Source: Anaerolineaceae bacterium
Lineage (GTDB): Bacteria; Chloroflexota; Anaerolineae; Aggregatilineales; Phototrophicaceae
Length of the DNA: 64,000 bases
NCBI GenBank assembly: GCA_026708325.1
Contig: JAPOVC010000014.1
Coordinates: 124,001 to 188,000 of the forward strand
Reading direction: 5' to 3'
This document shows, piece after piece, positions 36,850 through 45,516 of the stretch. Both the position numbers and the translations under genes were made by a program. Numbering within the stretch: position 1 is the first letter of the stretch; each line of letters begins with the position of its first letter. Under the pieces are notes generated by a model. That model saw only the letters and a list, made by a program, of their open reading frames with translations, had not been told where the DNA came from and did no database searches.

Positions 36850-38382
36850 ATGGTAACCGTCCAGGCGCCCGTTCAACCGGCAACCCGCCACGCACCCACG
36901 CTTCCGGCGCGCAATGACATTGTCGAGCTGTTCAACCAGGGGGACCTGGTGCCGGTTCATCGCACGGTGCTGGCCGACCTGGAGACGCCGGTTTCCGTCT
37001 ACATCAAGCTGGCGCGAGCCGGCAAGGTCTCCTTCATGCTGGAAAGCGTGGAAGGCGGCGAACAGGTCGGTCGTTACTCCTTCCTCGGCGTCAATCCCAA
37101 GGGGCTGATCAAGGTCCGTGGCACGCGGGTTACGCGCGAGCTTCACGGCGACGTGAAGACACGTGAACTTGAGCCCGGCGAAAATCCCTTGCAGGCCATC
37201 AAACATGAATTTGAACGCGTGCGACCTGTGCGCCTGGAGGGCCTGCCCCGCTTCGTCGGCGGAGCTGTGGGATTCATCAGCTATGACGTGGTGCGCTGGT
37301 TTGAGGCGTTGCCCGCCACGGCGACCGAGGAACTGGACGTCCCCGACGCAGCCTTCATGCTGCCGGACACCCTGGTCATTTTCGATCACGTACGCCACCG
37401 ATTGATTCTCCTGGCCAACGCCCACAACCGGGGTAATCCCGGGGCGGCGTGGGATGACGCCGAGCGGCGCCTGGACGAACTGGCGGCCATCCTGCATGAG
37501 CCTCTGCCGGTCGGGGATCTGCCGGCGGAACCACTCGACGACGAATTCACATCCAACATGAGCCGCGAGCGCTTTGAAGACAATGTCCGCGCCGCGCGGG
37601 AATACATTGCCGCCGGCGATGCCTTTCAAATCGTGCTTTCGCAACGCTTCCAGCGCCGCAGCACCGCGCAGCCCTTCACCATTTATCGTGCCCTGCGTGC
37701 GCTCAATCCTTCGCCCTACATGTTCTTTCTGCACTTTGGCGATGGCCTGACCCTGATGGGCGCATCGCCCGAGATGATGGTGCGCCTTGAAGACGACGTG
37801 GCCTACGTGCGGCCCATCGCGGGCACGCGCCGGCGCGGCGACACGGATGAAGAGGATGAGGCCCTGGCCACGGAATTGCTGCAGGACCCCAAGGAACGCG
37901 CCGAACACGTCATGCTGGTGGACCTGGGGCGCAACGACCTCGGGCGTGTCTGCAATTACGGGACCGTGCGCGTGCCGGACATGATGTACATCGAACGCTA
38001 TTCTCACGTGATGCACATCGTCAGCGAAGTCATCGGCAAGTTACGCGATGGTTTGGACGCCTTTGATTTGCTGGCGGCCACCTTCCCGGCCGGCACGCTC
38101 AGTGGCGCGCCCAAGGTGCGCGCCATGGAAATCATCGAGGAACTGGAGGGAACGCGGAGGGGTCCGTACGGCGGCGCCGTCGGTTATTTCAGCTTTGATG
38201 GCTCCATGGATTCCTGCATCACCATCCGATCGCTGCTGATGCTGGATGACGAGCTGTATCTGCAGGCTGGCGCCGGCATCGTGGCGGACAGCGACCCGGC
38301 GACGGAGTATGTGGAAACGGTCAACAAGGCGCGCGCCGTGGCGGTGGCTGTCCGCCAGGCGGAGGAAGGTTTGACATGGTGA
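36850..38382 (+). CDS. trpE: Anthranilate synthase component I
   Basis: 510 residues. N-terminal Trp-binding region, with SFMLESVEGGEQVGRYSFLG containing the LLES-like feedback motif. The C-terminal chorismate-binding domain contains AYIAAGD-like YIAAGDAFQIVLSQRF, PIAGTRRRG, VMLVDLGRNDLGRV and TFPAGTLSGAPKVRAM. It converts chorismate plus ammonia to anthranilate with TrpG. ATG at 36850 has GGAGG five bases upstream; frames starting earlier lie within the T-box. It is the first gene of the trp operon and subject to the T-box. Confidence 0.96.
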   Translation: MVTVQAPVQPATRHAPTLPARNDIVELFNQGDLVPVHRTVLADLETPVSVYIKLARAGKVSFMLESVEGGEQVGRYSFLGVNPKGLIKVRGTRVTRELHGDVKTRELEPGENPLQAIKHEFERVRPVRLEGLPRFVGGAVGFISYDVVRWFEALPATATEELDVPDAAFMLPDTLVIFDHVRHRLILLANAHNRGNPGAAWDDAERRLDELAAILHEPLPVGDLPAEPLDDEFTSNMSRERFEDNVRAAREYIAAGDAFQIVLSQRFQRRSTAQPFTIYRALRALNPSPYMFFLHFGDGLTLMGASPEMMVRLEDDVAYVRPIAGTRRRGDTDEEDEALATELLQDPKERAEHVMLVDLGRNDLGRVCNYGTVRVPDMMYIERYSHVMHIVSEVIGKLRDGLDAFDLLAATFPAGTLSGAPKVRAMEIIEELEGTRRGPYGGAVGYFSFDGSMDSCITIRSLLMLDDELYLQAGAGIVADSDPATEYVETVNKARAVAVAVRQAEEGLTW

Positions 38383-38410
38383 GCGACGTGCATTTGCCCG
38401 GAGGCATGGC

Positions 38411-38980
38411 ATGATTCTGGTGATCGACAATTACGACAGTTTCACCTACAACCTGGTGCAGTTTCTGGGGGAACTGGGTGCAGACATTGAGGTCGCGCGC
38501 AACGACAAGATCACGCTTGAGGAGATTCGCTCGCTGGCTCCCGGGCAAATCGTCATCTCGCCGGGCCCGGGCACACCGGATGACGGTGGCATTTCCTTGC
38601 AGGTCATCGCCGAAATGGGACCAGGGACGCCGATCCTGGGCGTGTGCCTCGGCAATCAGTGCATTGGTCAGGCCTGTGGCGGCGTCATCAAACGCGCCGG
38701 ACGCCTCATGCATGGCAAGACCAGCATGATTTACCACAATGGCGACCCTCTGTTTGCCAATGTGGACAATCCATTCGAGGCGACGCGTTACCATAGTCTG
38801 ATCGTGGAACGGGAGACCTTGCCGGAAGAACTGGAAATCATCGCCTGGACGGACCAGGACGAAATCATGGGCCTGCGTCACAAAAAGCAGCCCCTGACAG
38901 GCCTCCAGTTCCATCCCGAAAGCATTCTGACCGCCGACGGTCACCAGATCCTGCAGAATTTCCTTGACATGCGGGTGTGA
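38411..38980 (+). CDS. trpG: Anthranilate synthase component II (glutamine amidotransferase)
   Basis: 189 residues. It starts with ILVIDNYDSFTYNLVQ; the nucleophile is Cys in GVCLGNQCIG at about residues 77-86 (the usual GVCLGHQ has Asn for His here); and the His-Glu of the triad is in LQFHPESILT. It supplies ammonia from glutamine to TrpE. It lies 28 bases after trpE and 35 bases before trpD. It may also serve as PabA if no other copy exists, as in many bacteria; the window does not tell. Confidence 0.95.
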   Translation: MILVIDNYDSFTYNLVQFLGELGADIEVARNDKITLEEIRSLAPGQIVISPGPGTPDDGGISLQVIAEMGPGTPILGVCLGNQCIGQACGGVIKRAGRLMHGKTSMIYHNGDPLFANVDNPFEATRYHSLIVERETLPEELEIIAWTDQDEIMGLRHKKQPLTGLQFHPESILTADGHQILQNFLDMRV

Positions 38981-39015
38981 AATCGGGCAGCGGGAAGACA
39001 GGAAGGGAAGGGCCA

Positions 39016-40047
39016 ATGGACATACAACAGGCCATTGAGGGACTCGTTGCCGGCAGGGACCTGCAGGCCGACGAAGCCCAGGCCGTGATGAACCAGATCA
39101 TGACGGGCGAGGCCAGCGACGCCCAGATTGGTGGCTATCTGACGGCGCTGCGCATCAAGGGTGAGACCCGCGACGAAATCGTGGGGAGCGCGCGCGCCAT
39201 GCGGGCGAACGCCACGCAGGTGCCGACCGGGCTTGACGGCGCGGAGTTGCTGGATACCTGCGGTACCGGTGGCGACGGTTCGGGGACCTTTAACATCAGC
39301 ACGACCGTCGCCTTTGTCGCGGCTGGCGCGGGCGTGAAGGTCGCCAAGCACGGCAATCGCGCCGCCAGCAGCCTGTCCGGCAGCGCCGACGTGCTGGCTG
39401 CCCTGGGAGTCAACCTGGACCTTTCGCCGGAGCAGGTGGGTCGCTGCGTCGAGGAGGTCGGCATCGGTTTCCTTTACGCCATTCACTTGCACCCGGCCAT
39501 GAGGCATGCCATTGGTCCGCGTCGGGAGTTAAAGCTGCGCACGATCTTCAACATCCTTGGGCCGCTCACCAACCCGGCCGGGGCAAGGCGTCAGCTGATG
39601 GGAGTCTTTGCGGCGGAACTGACCGAAACGCTGGCAGAAGTTTTGGGCGCCCTGGGGGCTCTGTCGGCGATCGTGGTCAACGGCGCAGGTGGCCTTGATG
39701 AACTGACCACGACCGGGCCCAGTCGGGTCAGTCACTGGCGTGAAGGCAGTGTCACGACCACTGTCCTGGATGCGACCGAATTCGGACTGGAGAGGGCGGA
39801 ACTGGCGCAGTTGAAGGGCGGTGATGCGTCACACAATGCCGCCATTTTGCGTGCCGTGCTGGATGGCAGTGAGCAAGGCCCCAAACGCGACATCGTCCTG
39901 CTCAACGCCGGGGCGGCCCTGCTGGCTGCTGGCAGCGTGGCGGACATGGGGCAAGGCATTGAATTGGCGCGCGAGACGATAGACGGCGGCGCTGCGCTGG
40001 CCAAACTCGACGGGCTCATCGCTGCCAGCCAGGCATTAGCCGCATGA
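39016..40047 (+). CDS. trpD: Anthranilate phosphoribosyltransferase
   Basis: 343 residues. LDTCGTGGDGSGTFNIST (about 79-96) is the PRPP-binding signature, followed by KHGNRAASSLSGSADVL and the anthranilate-binding HPAMRHAIGPRREL. It adds phosphoribose to anthranilate. ATG at 39016 follows AAGGGAAGGG; a longer frame to 38977 overlaps trpG. The stop overlaps trpC (ATGA). Confidence 0.96.
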   Translation: MDIQQAIEGLVAGRDLQADEAQAVMNQIMTGEASDAQIGGYLTALRIKGETRDEIVGSARAMRANATQVPTGLDGAELLDTCGTGGDGSGTFNISTTVAFVAAGAGVKVAKHGNRAASSLSGSADVLAALGVNLDLSPEQVGRCVEEVGIGFLYAIHLHPAMRHAIGPRRELKLRTIFNILGPLTNPAGARRQLMGVFAAELTETLAEVLGALGALSAIVVNGAGGLDELTTTGPSRVSHWREGSVTTTVLDATEFGLERAELAQLKGGDASHNAAILRAVLDGSEQGPKRDIVLLNAGAALLAAGSVADMGQGIELARETIDGGAALAKLDGLIAASQALAA

Positions 40048-40862
40048 GCGCCACCTTCGTACGCACCGGCAGTGTGCTGGACCGGATTCTGGCGCACAAA
40101 CTGGCGGAAGTGGAAGAAGCCCGACGCGAAAGGCCGTTGGCGCAATTGCAGGACGCCTGCGAACGCCAGGCGCCGGCCCGCGATTTCGCTGCGGCCTTGC
40201 AGCGGGAAACAGTCGCCCTGGTCGCCGAGTGCAAGCAGGCATCACCGAGCAAGGGCCGCCTGAGCGACGACTACGACCCTGCCAGACTGGCCAGGACCTA
40301 CGCCGCTAATGGCGCTGCCGCCATTTCCGTGCTTGCGGATGCCCGCTTCTTTCAGGGCAGCCTGGACCATTTGGTGGAAGCGCGCGCCGCGGTGACCGTG
40401 CCGCTACTCTGCAAGGAATTCGTGGTGGACCCCTGGCAGGTCCATGCCGCCCGTGCGAGCGGAGCTGACGCCGTCCTGCTGATCGTCGCCGCTCTGGACG
40501 AAGGGCAACTGGCAGAGCTGCATGCCATGATACTGGCGCTGGGCATGACCCCGCTGGTCGAGGTCCACAACGGGGAAGAGCTGGAACGCGCCCTCAATGT
40601 TCGCCCCCGGGTCATCGGTGTGAACAACCGTGACCTGAAGACCTTCGAGGTGGACCTGCAGACGACGGCGCGCCTGGCTCCCCATGTGCCGCCAGGGGTA
40701 ACCCTGGTGGCCGAAAGCGGTATAGCGAATGTGCAGGACGTGCGACACATGGGAGCGCTGGGCGCGCACGCCGTTCTCGTTGGCGAGACCCTGATGAAAG
40801 CGCCGGACCTGCCGGCCAGTGTTCGAAGCCTCAGCGGAGTCAGGCGGGAGGTCCGATCATGA
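40044..40862 (+). CDS. trpC: Indole-3-glycerol phosphate synthase
   Basis: 272 residues, a TIM barrel. VAECKQASPSKGRL (about 57-70) holds the phosphate/catalytic Glu-Lys, followed by ISVLADARFFQGS, LLCKEFVVDPWQ, VIGVNNRDLKTFEVD and LVAESGIANVQDV. It closes the indole ring. ATGA overlap with trpD and another with the B3/4 protein gene, so translation is coupled across the whole stretch. Confidence 0.96.
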   Translation: MSATFVRTGSVLDRILAHKLAEVEEARRERPLAQLQDACERQAPARDFAAALQRETVALVAECKQASPSKGRLSDDYDPARLARTYAANGAAAISVLADARFFQGSLDHLVEARAAVTVPLLCKEFVVDPWQVHAARASGADAVLLIVAALDEGQLAELHAMILALGMTPLVEVHNGEELERALNVRPRVIGVNNRDLKTFEVDLQTTARLAPHVPPGVTLVAESGIANVQDVRHMGALGAHAVLVGETLMKAPDLPASVRSLSGVRREVRS

Positions 40863-41560
40863 GCCTGTTTCAATACGATTCAGCGCTGCTGGAGCGCTAT
40901 CCCGAGACCCGTGGCGCCATCATCAGCGTTACGGGACTTGCGGGCGGCAACAGCAGTCCGGATTTGCTGGAACTTTACGCTCAGGAACAGGCCGCCACGC
41001 TGGAGCGAATTGGCGATCGGCCTTTGAGCGCACTGCCCTCGATTGCGGCCTGGCGTCGCTGTTTCTCCGGCTTCGGCGTTCGGCCGACGCAATACCGTAG
41101 CGCCGTGGAGGCACTGTTGCGGCGCCTGACGAAGCGGGGCGACATTCCTTCCATCAATCGTCTGGTTGATATCGGCAATCTGGTCAGCATTCGTCACGAA
41201 ATGCCCGTCGCCATCTTCGACACGCGAGAACTGGCGCTGCCCGTTACCGTGCGTTTTGCCGACGGCCACGAACGCTTTACCGGCCTGGGTGAGCGGGAGG
41301 CTCAACAACCGGCGTGTGGTGAGGTCATTTTCGCCGACACGACGGACCTGGTGGTCGCACGGCGCTGGTGCTGGCGGCAGAGCGCGGAAAGCGCGGCCCA
41401 GGCCGACACCACAGAAGCCCTGGTGACCTGCGAGGCCCAGCACGCCGATAGCGCAGTCGCGGTCGAACAGGCACTGGAGGACCTGAGCGATCTCTTGTCA
41501 AGATTTGCCGGCGGCGAGGCGAGGGCGGCCATTCTGGATATCGGGAACCCCGCACTGTGA
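40859..41560 (+). CDS. Stand-alone B3/B4 tRNA-synthetase editing-type domain protein
   Basis: 233 residues resembling the B3/4 domain of phenylalanyl-tRNA synthetase beta. SALPSIAAWRRCFSGFG, RPTQYRSAVEALLRR, IPSINRLVDIGNLVSI and RHEMPVAIFDTREL form the recognisable core; PACGEVIFADTTDLVVARRW follows with the GE-type turn typical of these domains. Free-standing B3/4 proteins are suspected tRNA- or amino-acid-editing factors, mostly uncharacterised. It is coupled by 4-base overlaps to trpC and trpF, so it is an integral gene of the trp operon. A role in clearing mischarged tRNA or an aromatic intermediate is inference. Confidence 0.8.
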   Translation: MSLFQYDSALLERYPETRGAIISVTGLAGGNSSPDLLELYAQEQAATLERIGDRPLSALPSIAAWRRCFSGFGVRPTQYRSAVEALLRRLTKRGDIPSINRLVDIGNLVSIRHEMPVAIFDTRELALPVTVRFADGHERFTGLGEREAQQPACGEVIFADTTDLVVARRWCWRQSAESAAQADTTEALVTCEAQHADSAVAVEQALEDLSDLLSRFAGGEARAAILDIGNPAL

Positions 41561-42231
41561 ACTCCGAAACTCGTGTCAAGATTTGCGGCGTGACCACAGC
41601 AGGGGATGCTCTGGCAGCGGCTAGGGCGGGCGCCGACATGCTGGGCCTGAATTTCTACCCGCCGAGTCCGCGTTGTCTCACTGCAAAGCGGGCGCAGGAA
41701 ATCGCCAGTCGCCTGCGCAGCGACCTGGGCAAACGCAGCCCGGTTTTGGTCGGGGTCTTCGTAAATGAAGATGCGTCGAGAATCGCCGACATTTGTGAAG
41801 AAGTCGGACTGGACGCCGCCCAGTTAAGCGGCGACGAAGCGCCGGGTGCGTTGCGAGCGCCGGCATTGCGGCAGACCCCCGCCTTCAAGTCCCTGCGGCC
41901 GAAGAGCGCGGAATCCGCCCAGGGGGAAGCGCAGCTCTATGAATTTGGCGAACGCGAAAACGTGCATTTGCCATCCCTTCTGCTGGATGCCTGGCATCCC
42001 GACCTCTATGGCGGCAGCGGTGAGCAGACCCCCGACGACGTGGCCCGCGCCGTCCTGGCAACGGTGTCCCGGCTCATGCTTGCCGGTGGTTTGAACCCGG
42101 AAAACGTCGCAGAACGCGTCCGCTCCCTGCGTCCCTGGGGCGTGGACGTGGCCAGCGGAGTCGAGAGCGCCCCTGGTGTCAAGGATGCCGGCAAGATGCG
42201 CGCCTTCATAGCCGCGGCGAAGGGTCTGTGA
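41557..42231 (+). CDS. trpF: Phosphoribosylanthranilate isomerase
   Basis: 224 residues. VKICGVTTAGDALAAARAGA at the N-terminus (catalytic Cys), GLNFYPPSPRCL, VGVFVNED, DAAQLSGDE and a C-terminal LAGGLNPENV with WGVDVASGVESAPG, all typical. It performs the Amadori rearrangement in tryptophan synthesis. The GTG start at 41557 overlaps the preceding stop (GTGA); its stop overlaps the next ATG by one base. Confidence 0.95.
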   Translation: MNSETRVKICGVTTAGDALAAARAGADMLGLNFYPPSPRCLTAKRAQEIASRLRSDLGKRSPVLVGVFVNEDASRIADICEEVGLDAAQLSGDEAPGALRAPALRQTPAFKSLRPKSAESAQGEAQLYEFGERENVHLPSLLLDAWHPDLYGGSGEQTPDDVARAVLATVSRLMLAGGLNPENVAERVRSLRPWGVDVASGVESAPGVKDAGKMRAFIAAAKGL

Positions 42232-42866
42232 TGCGGGAAGTCCTCGACATCTATGACGAACGGGGCCGACACATCGGCGTGAAGGAGCGCGGAGCAGTCC
42301 ACCGCGATGGTGACTGGCACCGCGTGTTTCACTGCTGGGTCGTGCGGCGCGATGTAGATGGCAGGGACCGGGTGATCTTTCAGCAGCGTGGCGCGCACAA
42401 GGCGACCTTCCCCTTGTTTCTGGGGGTTTCGGTTGGCGGCCATTACAGCGTCGGCGAGACTCCCGGGGATGGTCTGCGTGAGATGCGTGAAGAACTGGGC
42501 TTCGCGCCGCCTCTTGCGGCGCTGGTCCATTGTGGCCAACGGCGTATTGACGCGCGCTGGAACGGCCTCGTTGACCGCGAAATCGCCGACACATTTGTGT
42601 ACGTCAGCGAGCGCCCGCTAACAAGCTACCCGGTAATGCAACCGGAAGTCGCCGACCTAGTCGCGGTACCGATAAACGATGGACTCGAATTGCTTGCGGG
42701 CAGGCGAAGGATCCTTGAGGCAGAGACTCCTTCAGGGCCCTGTGTCGTGGCGCTGAAAGACTTTGTCCCGCACCATGAAACGATGTTCACCGATGCCTTG
42801 CTGCTCGCCCGACGGGTATTGAATGGGGAACGAAACATGAACGAGCAACTGGAAAGGCAACCATGA
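42231..42866 (+). CDS. Nudix hydrolase (YfcD/IPP-isomerase-like) within the trp operon
   Basis: 211 residues. N-terminal [19 protein letters not shown] and [15 protein letters not shown] match the Nudix group that resembles IPP isomerase. The Nudix box reads [13 protein letters not shown] then [10 protein letters not shown]; one residue fewer than the textbook spacing separates the first Glu from REXXEE, so activity should not be assumed. The substrate is unknown. It starts at ATG 42231 (one-base overlap with trpF) and overlaps trpB by 4 bases, hence is co-translated with the pathway genes. Confidence 0.82.
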   Translation: MREVLDIYDERGRHIGVKERGAVHRDGDWHRVFHCWVVRRDVDGRDRVIFQQRGAHKATFPLFLGVSVGGHYSVGETPGDGLREMREELGFAPPLAALVHCGQRRIDARWNGLVDREIADTFVYVSERPLTSYPVMQPEVADLVAVPINDGLELLAGRRRILEAETPSGPCVVALKDFVPHHETMFTDALLLARRVLNGERNMNEQLERQP

Positions 42867-44086
42867 AACGCAGCGCCGAAACTGCAACAGCCACACCCGA
42901 TGCCCGCGGCTACTTCGGAGAGTACGGCGGTCGCTTCGTACCCGAGACTCTGGTGCCCGCGCTTGACGAACTGGAAGCGGCCTTCTCGGAAGCCATGGCG
43001 GACGAGGAATTCCTGGGGCGGTTTGCGCAATTGCAGGCTACATACACGGGCCGGCCCACGCCGCTCACCTACGCCTCGCGTCTTAGCGAGCATCTGGGCG
43101 GGGCGCGAATCTGGCTCAAACGCGAAGACCTGGCCCATACCGGGGCCCACAAGATCAACAACGCGATGGGGCAGGCCCTGCTGGCGCAACGCATGGGCAA
43201 GCGGCGGATCGTGGCCGAGACCGGCGCCGGTCAGCATGGCGTCGCCAGTGCGACCGTCGCGGCGCTGCTGGGGCAGGACTGCCACGTCTACATGGGAAGC
43301 GTCGATATCGCGCGGCAGCAACCGAATGTGTTCCGTATGCGCCTGCTGGGGGCAGAAGTCATCCCGGTCGAGAGCGGCAGTCGCACGCTCAAGGACGCCA
43401 TCAACGAGGCGATCCGCGACTGGGTAACCAACGTTCGGGACACTTTTTATTTGCTTGGCTCTGCGCTGGGACCACATCCCTACCCCCTGATGGTGCGGGA
43501 GTTTCAAAGCGTGATCGGGCTGGAAGCGCGCGAGCAAGTGCTGGACGCGAGCGGTCAACTGCCGGACGTCTGCGTGGCTTGCGTTGGCGGCGGCAGCAAT
43601 GCCATCGGACTGTTCCACGCCTTCCGCAATGACGAATCGGTCGATCTCATCGGCGTGGAGGCCGGCGGCCATGGCATTGCCAGTGGCGCACACGCGGCGC
43701 GCTTCGCCGACCCGTCGCTGGGGCGGCCGGGCGTCCTGCACGGCACGCGCTCCTTCGTGCTCCAGAACCAGGACGGCCAAATCATGAACACGCACAGCAT
43801 TTCGGCAGGCCTGGACTATGCCTCGGTAGGGCCCGAGCACGCCTGGCTGCGGGCGGAAGAACGCGCCCATTACACCCTGGCGACGGACGAGGAAGCGCTG
43901 ACGGCATTCCAGACGCTGAGCAGGCTGGAAGGCATCATTCCCGCTCTGGAAAGCGCGCACGCTGTCGCCGAGGCCATCAAACGGGCGCCAACCATGCCAC
44001 GCGACTCCGTGATGCTGGTCAATTTGTCGGGGCGCGGCGACAAGGACCTGGACACCGTGATTCAGCAACTGGAGGGCGAGCTGTGA
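42863..44086 (+). CDS. trpB: Tryptophan synthase beta chain
   Basis: 407 residues, TrpB1 type. [14 protein letters not shown] opens the protein; the PLP Lys is in [18 protein letters not shown] (about residues 91-108); [11 protein letters not shown] and GGGSNAIG bind the cofactor phosphate. It joins indole to serine. ATGA-type overlap with the Nudix gene and GTGA overlap with trpA. Confidence 0.97.
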   Translation: MKRSAETATATPDARGYFGEYGGRFVPETLVPALDELEAAFSEAMADEEFLGRFAQLQATYTGRPTPLTYASRLSEHLGGARIWLKREDLAHTGAHKINNAMGQALLAQRMGKRRIVAETGAGQHGVASATVAALLGQDCHVYMGSVDIARQQPNVFRMRLLGAEVIPVESGSRTLKDAINEAIRDWVTNVRDTFYLLGSALGPHPYPLMVREFQSVIGLEAREQVLDASGQLPDVCVACVGGGSNAIGLFHAFRNDESVDLIGVEAGGHGIASGAHAARFADPSLGRPGVLHGTRSFVLQNQDGQIMNTHSISAGLDYASVGPEHAWLRAEERAHYTLATDEEALTAFQTLSRLEGIIPALESAHAVAEAIKRAPTMPRDSVMLVNLSGRGDKDLDTVIQQLEGEL

Positions 44087-44877
44087 GGGGGCTGCCTGCA
44101 CTGGAGGCCATGTTTGCCGACTCTGATGAGCAGCGTCGCCCGGCCTTTTTGCCCTACTATCCGGTGGGTTATCCGGACATGGAGAGTTCGCTGGACGCAA
44201 TCGTCGCCATGTCCCGCGCCGGCGTAGATGGCTTTGAGATTGGCATTCCCTTCAGCGATCCGCTGGCGGATGGCCCGACCATCCAGGCGGCGACCCAACG
44301 ATCGCTTGAGCAGGGCACGACCGTGCGCGACTGTGTGGCTGCCGTGCGCAGCCTGCGCGAACGCGGCGTTGACCAGCCCCTGTTGCTGATGGGTTACCTC
44401 AATCCCCTGTTGGCCTACGGCGTAGAACGGTTTGTGGCGGACATCCGTGAAGCCGGCGCCGATGGACTGCTGGTGCCCGATCTTCCTCCGGACGAGGGTC
44501 AGGAGATTTGCGACATATGTGAGCGGGCCGAAATGGCCCTGATTTTCTTTCTGGCGCCAACGAGTGATGAGCATCGCATCCGCCTGGTCGACAGGCATTC
44601 AACCGGCTTCATCTATTGTGTCTCACTTACCGGCGTCACCGGCGAACGGGACGCCCTGCCCAGGGATCTGCAAGACTTCATTGCGCGGGTGCGAAGCGGC
44701 GCGCGAAACCGGCTTGTGCTTGGTTTCGGCATCAGCACGCCAGGGCAAGCCAGGCAAATGAAGGGTCTGGTGGATGGCTTCGTGGTCGGCAGCGCCCTGG
44801 TTCGAGCCGGTGGAGACGGTCCGGCGGTGACGGGCGCGCTGGCCGCTTCATTGCGCGCTTCTCTCGACCTGGAATAG
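44083..44877 (+). CDS. trpA: Tryptophan synthase alpha chain
   Basis: 264 residues. [19 protein letters not shown] carries the catalytic Glu and Asp, VPDLPPDEG and [14 protein letters not shown] line the active site, and [10 protein letters not shown] with [10 protein letters not shown] bind the phosphate. GTG start at 44083 overlapping the trpB stop. It is the last gene of the trp operon; a new promoter starts 22 bases after its stop. Confidence 0.96.
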   Translation: MRGLPALEAMFADSDEQRRPAFLPYYPVGYPDMESSLDAIVAMSRAGVDGFEIGIPFSDPLADGPTIQAATQRSLEQGTTVRDCVAAVRSLRERGVDQPLLLMGYLNPLLAYGVERFVADIREAGADGLLVPDLPPDEGQEICDICERAEMALIFFLAPTSDEHRIRLVDRHSTGFIYCVSLTGVTGERDALPRDLQDFIARVRSGARNRLVLGFGISTPGQARQMKGLVDGFVVGSALVRAGGDGPAVTGALAASLRASLDLE

Positions 44878-44899
44878 TCATTCCTTGCTGACGGCGTTG

Positions 44900-44928
44900 T
44901 TGACAGTCAACGGCAGCCTTGCTATCAT
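44900..44928 (+). promoter_or_regulatory. Promoter of the chorismate/tyrosine operon
   Basis: Perfect TTGACA (44900-44905), 17-base spacer, TATCAT (44923-44928). Predicted start at about 44935, giving a leader of about 210 bases before aroH. Confidence 0.85.
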
Positions 44929-44956
44929 CCTGCCGTCCGTTGAGTGGTCTTCAGCC

Positions 44957-45040
44957 ATGAATCACCGCTTCGCAGCAGCAGTCCAGTTTTATTACCCCTC
45001 CCGTGAAGTGCGTGGAGTGCTGCGCGCCAGCATCCGGTGA
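44957..45040 (+). CDS. Putative attenuator leader peptide with Phe-Tyr-Tyr run
   Basis: A 27-codon frame beginning about 22 bases after the predicted transcription start: ATG, a Phe at codon 5, then VQFYYP with TTT TAT TAC at 44987-44995, ending with TGA at 45038-45040. The reading frame is shorter than most gene finders report. A weak GAGTGG lies upstream. Phe and Tyr are the end products of the operon that follows, and the Tyr codons sit 25-30 bases before the first hairpin (TGCTG-loop-CAGCA, 45018-45032). The peptide itself is expected to have no function other than to let ribosome stalling report aminoacyl-tRNA supply. Confidence 0.65.
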   Translation: MNHRFAAAVQFYYPSREVRGVLRASIR

Positions 45041-45066
45041 GGCGGACCGCAAACCAGGGTTCCTCC

Positions 45067-45097
45067 GGGCGCAGGGCTCAGGCTCCGCGCTCTTTTT
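45067..45097 (+). terminator. Attenuator terminator upstream of aroH
   Basis: GGGCGC-A-GGGC pairs with GCTC-C-GCGCTC (one internal mismatch, 4-base loop), then TTTTT. The 5' arm GCGCAG (45069-45074) can instead pair with CTGCGC at 45020-45025 inside the leader hairpin, giving a competing antiterminator. Folding was done by eye. Confidence 0.75.
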
Positions 45098-45147
45098 GTT
45101 GTGCCGGGGGTTGACAAGGTTTCACATTGATCGGTGGGAGAGTTGCC

Positions 45148-45516
45148 ATGATGCTCCGTGGCCTGCGCGGCGCGACTACGGCGGATGACAATACCGAGGA
45201 AGCGATTCTGGGCGCAACCCGCGAATTGCTGACTGCCATGATTGAGACCAATGGCGTCAGGGAAAACGAAGTCGCCAGCATCCTGTTCTCCAGCACCTCG
45301 GACCTGACGGCCGCCTTTCCTGCTCGGGCCGCGCGAGATTTGGGCTGGGATACAGTGGCGTCGATGGGAACTCAGGAAATGGACGTGCCCCATGGCCTGG
45401 ACCGCTGTATCCGCGTGCTGATTCACTGGAACACGGTCAAGGGAATAACTGGTCTGCAGCACATATATTTGCATGGCGCCAGAGTGCTGCGGCCGGATTG
45501 GGCTGGAGGAAAGTGA
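45148..45516 (+). CDS. aroH: Chorismate mutase, AroH class
   Basis: 122 residues. The AroH trimeric fold is recognised from LRGLRGATTADDNTEEAIL, ILFSSTSDLTAAFPARAARDLG and VPHGLDRCIRVLIHWN. It converts chorismate to prephenate. Two ATGs occur in tandem (45148 and 45151) after GGGAG; a TTG at 45127 is less likely. It is the first structural gene behind the Phe-Tyr-Tyr leader, which fits a branch-point enzyme. Confidence 0.94.
   Translation: MMLRGLRGATTADDNTEEAILGATRELLTAMIETNGVRENEVASILFSSTSDLTAAFPARAARDLGWDTVASMGTQEMDVPHGLDRCIRVLIHWNTVKGITGLQHIYLHGARVLRPDWAGGK

Noticed and set aside
45038..45060. GAGGCGGACCGC near the aroH leader, similar to a T-box motif
   Set aside because: It lacks the full AGGGTGGNACCGCG, and no stem I with an S-turn fits between the promoter and this site. 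The leader-peptide model explains the region better.
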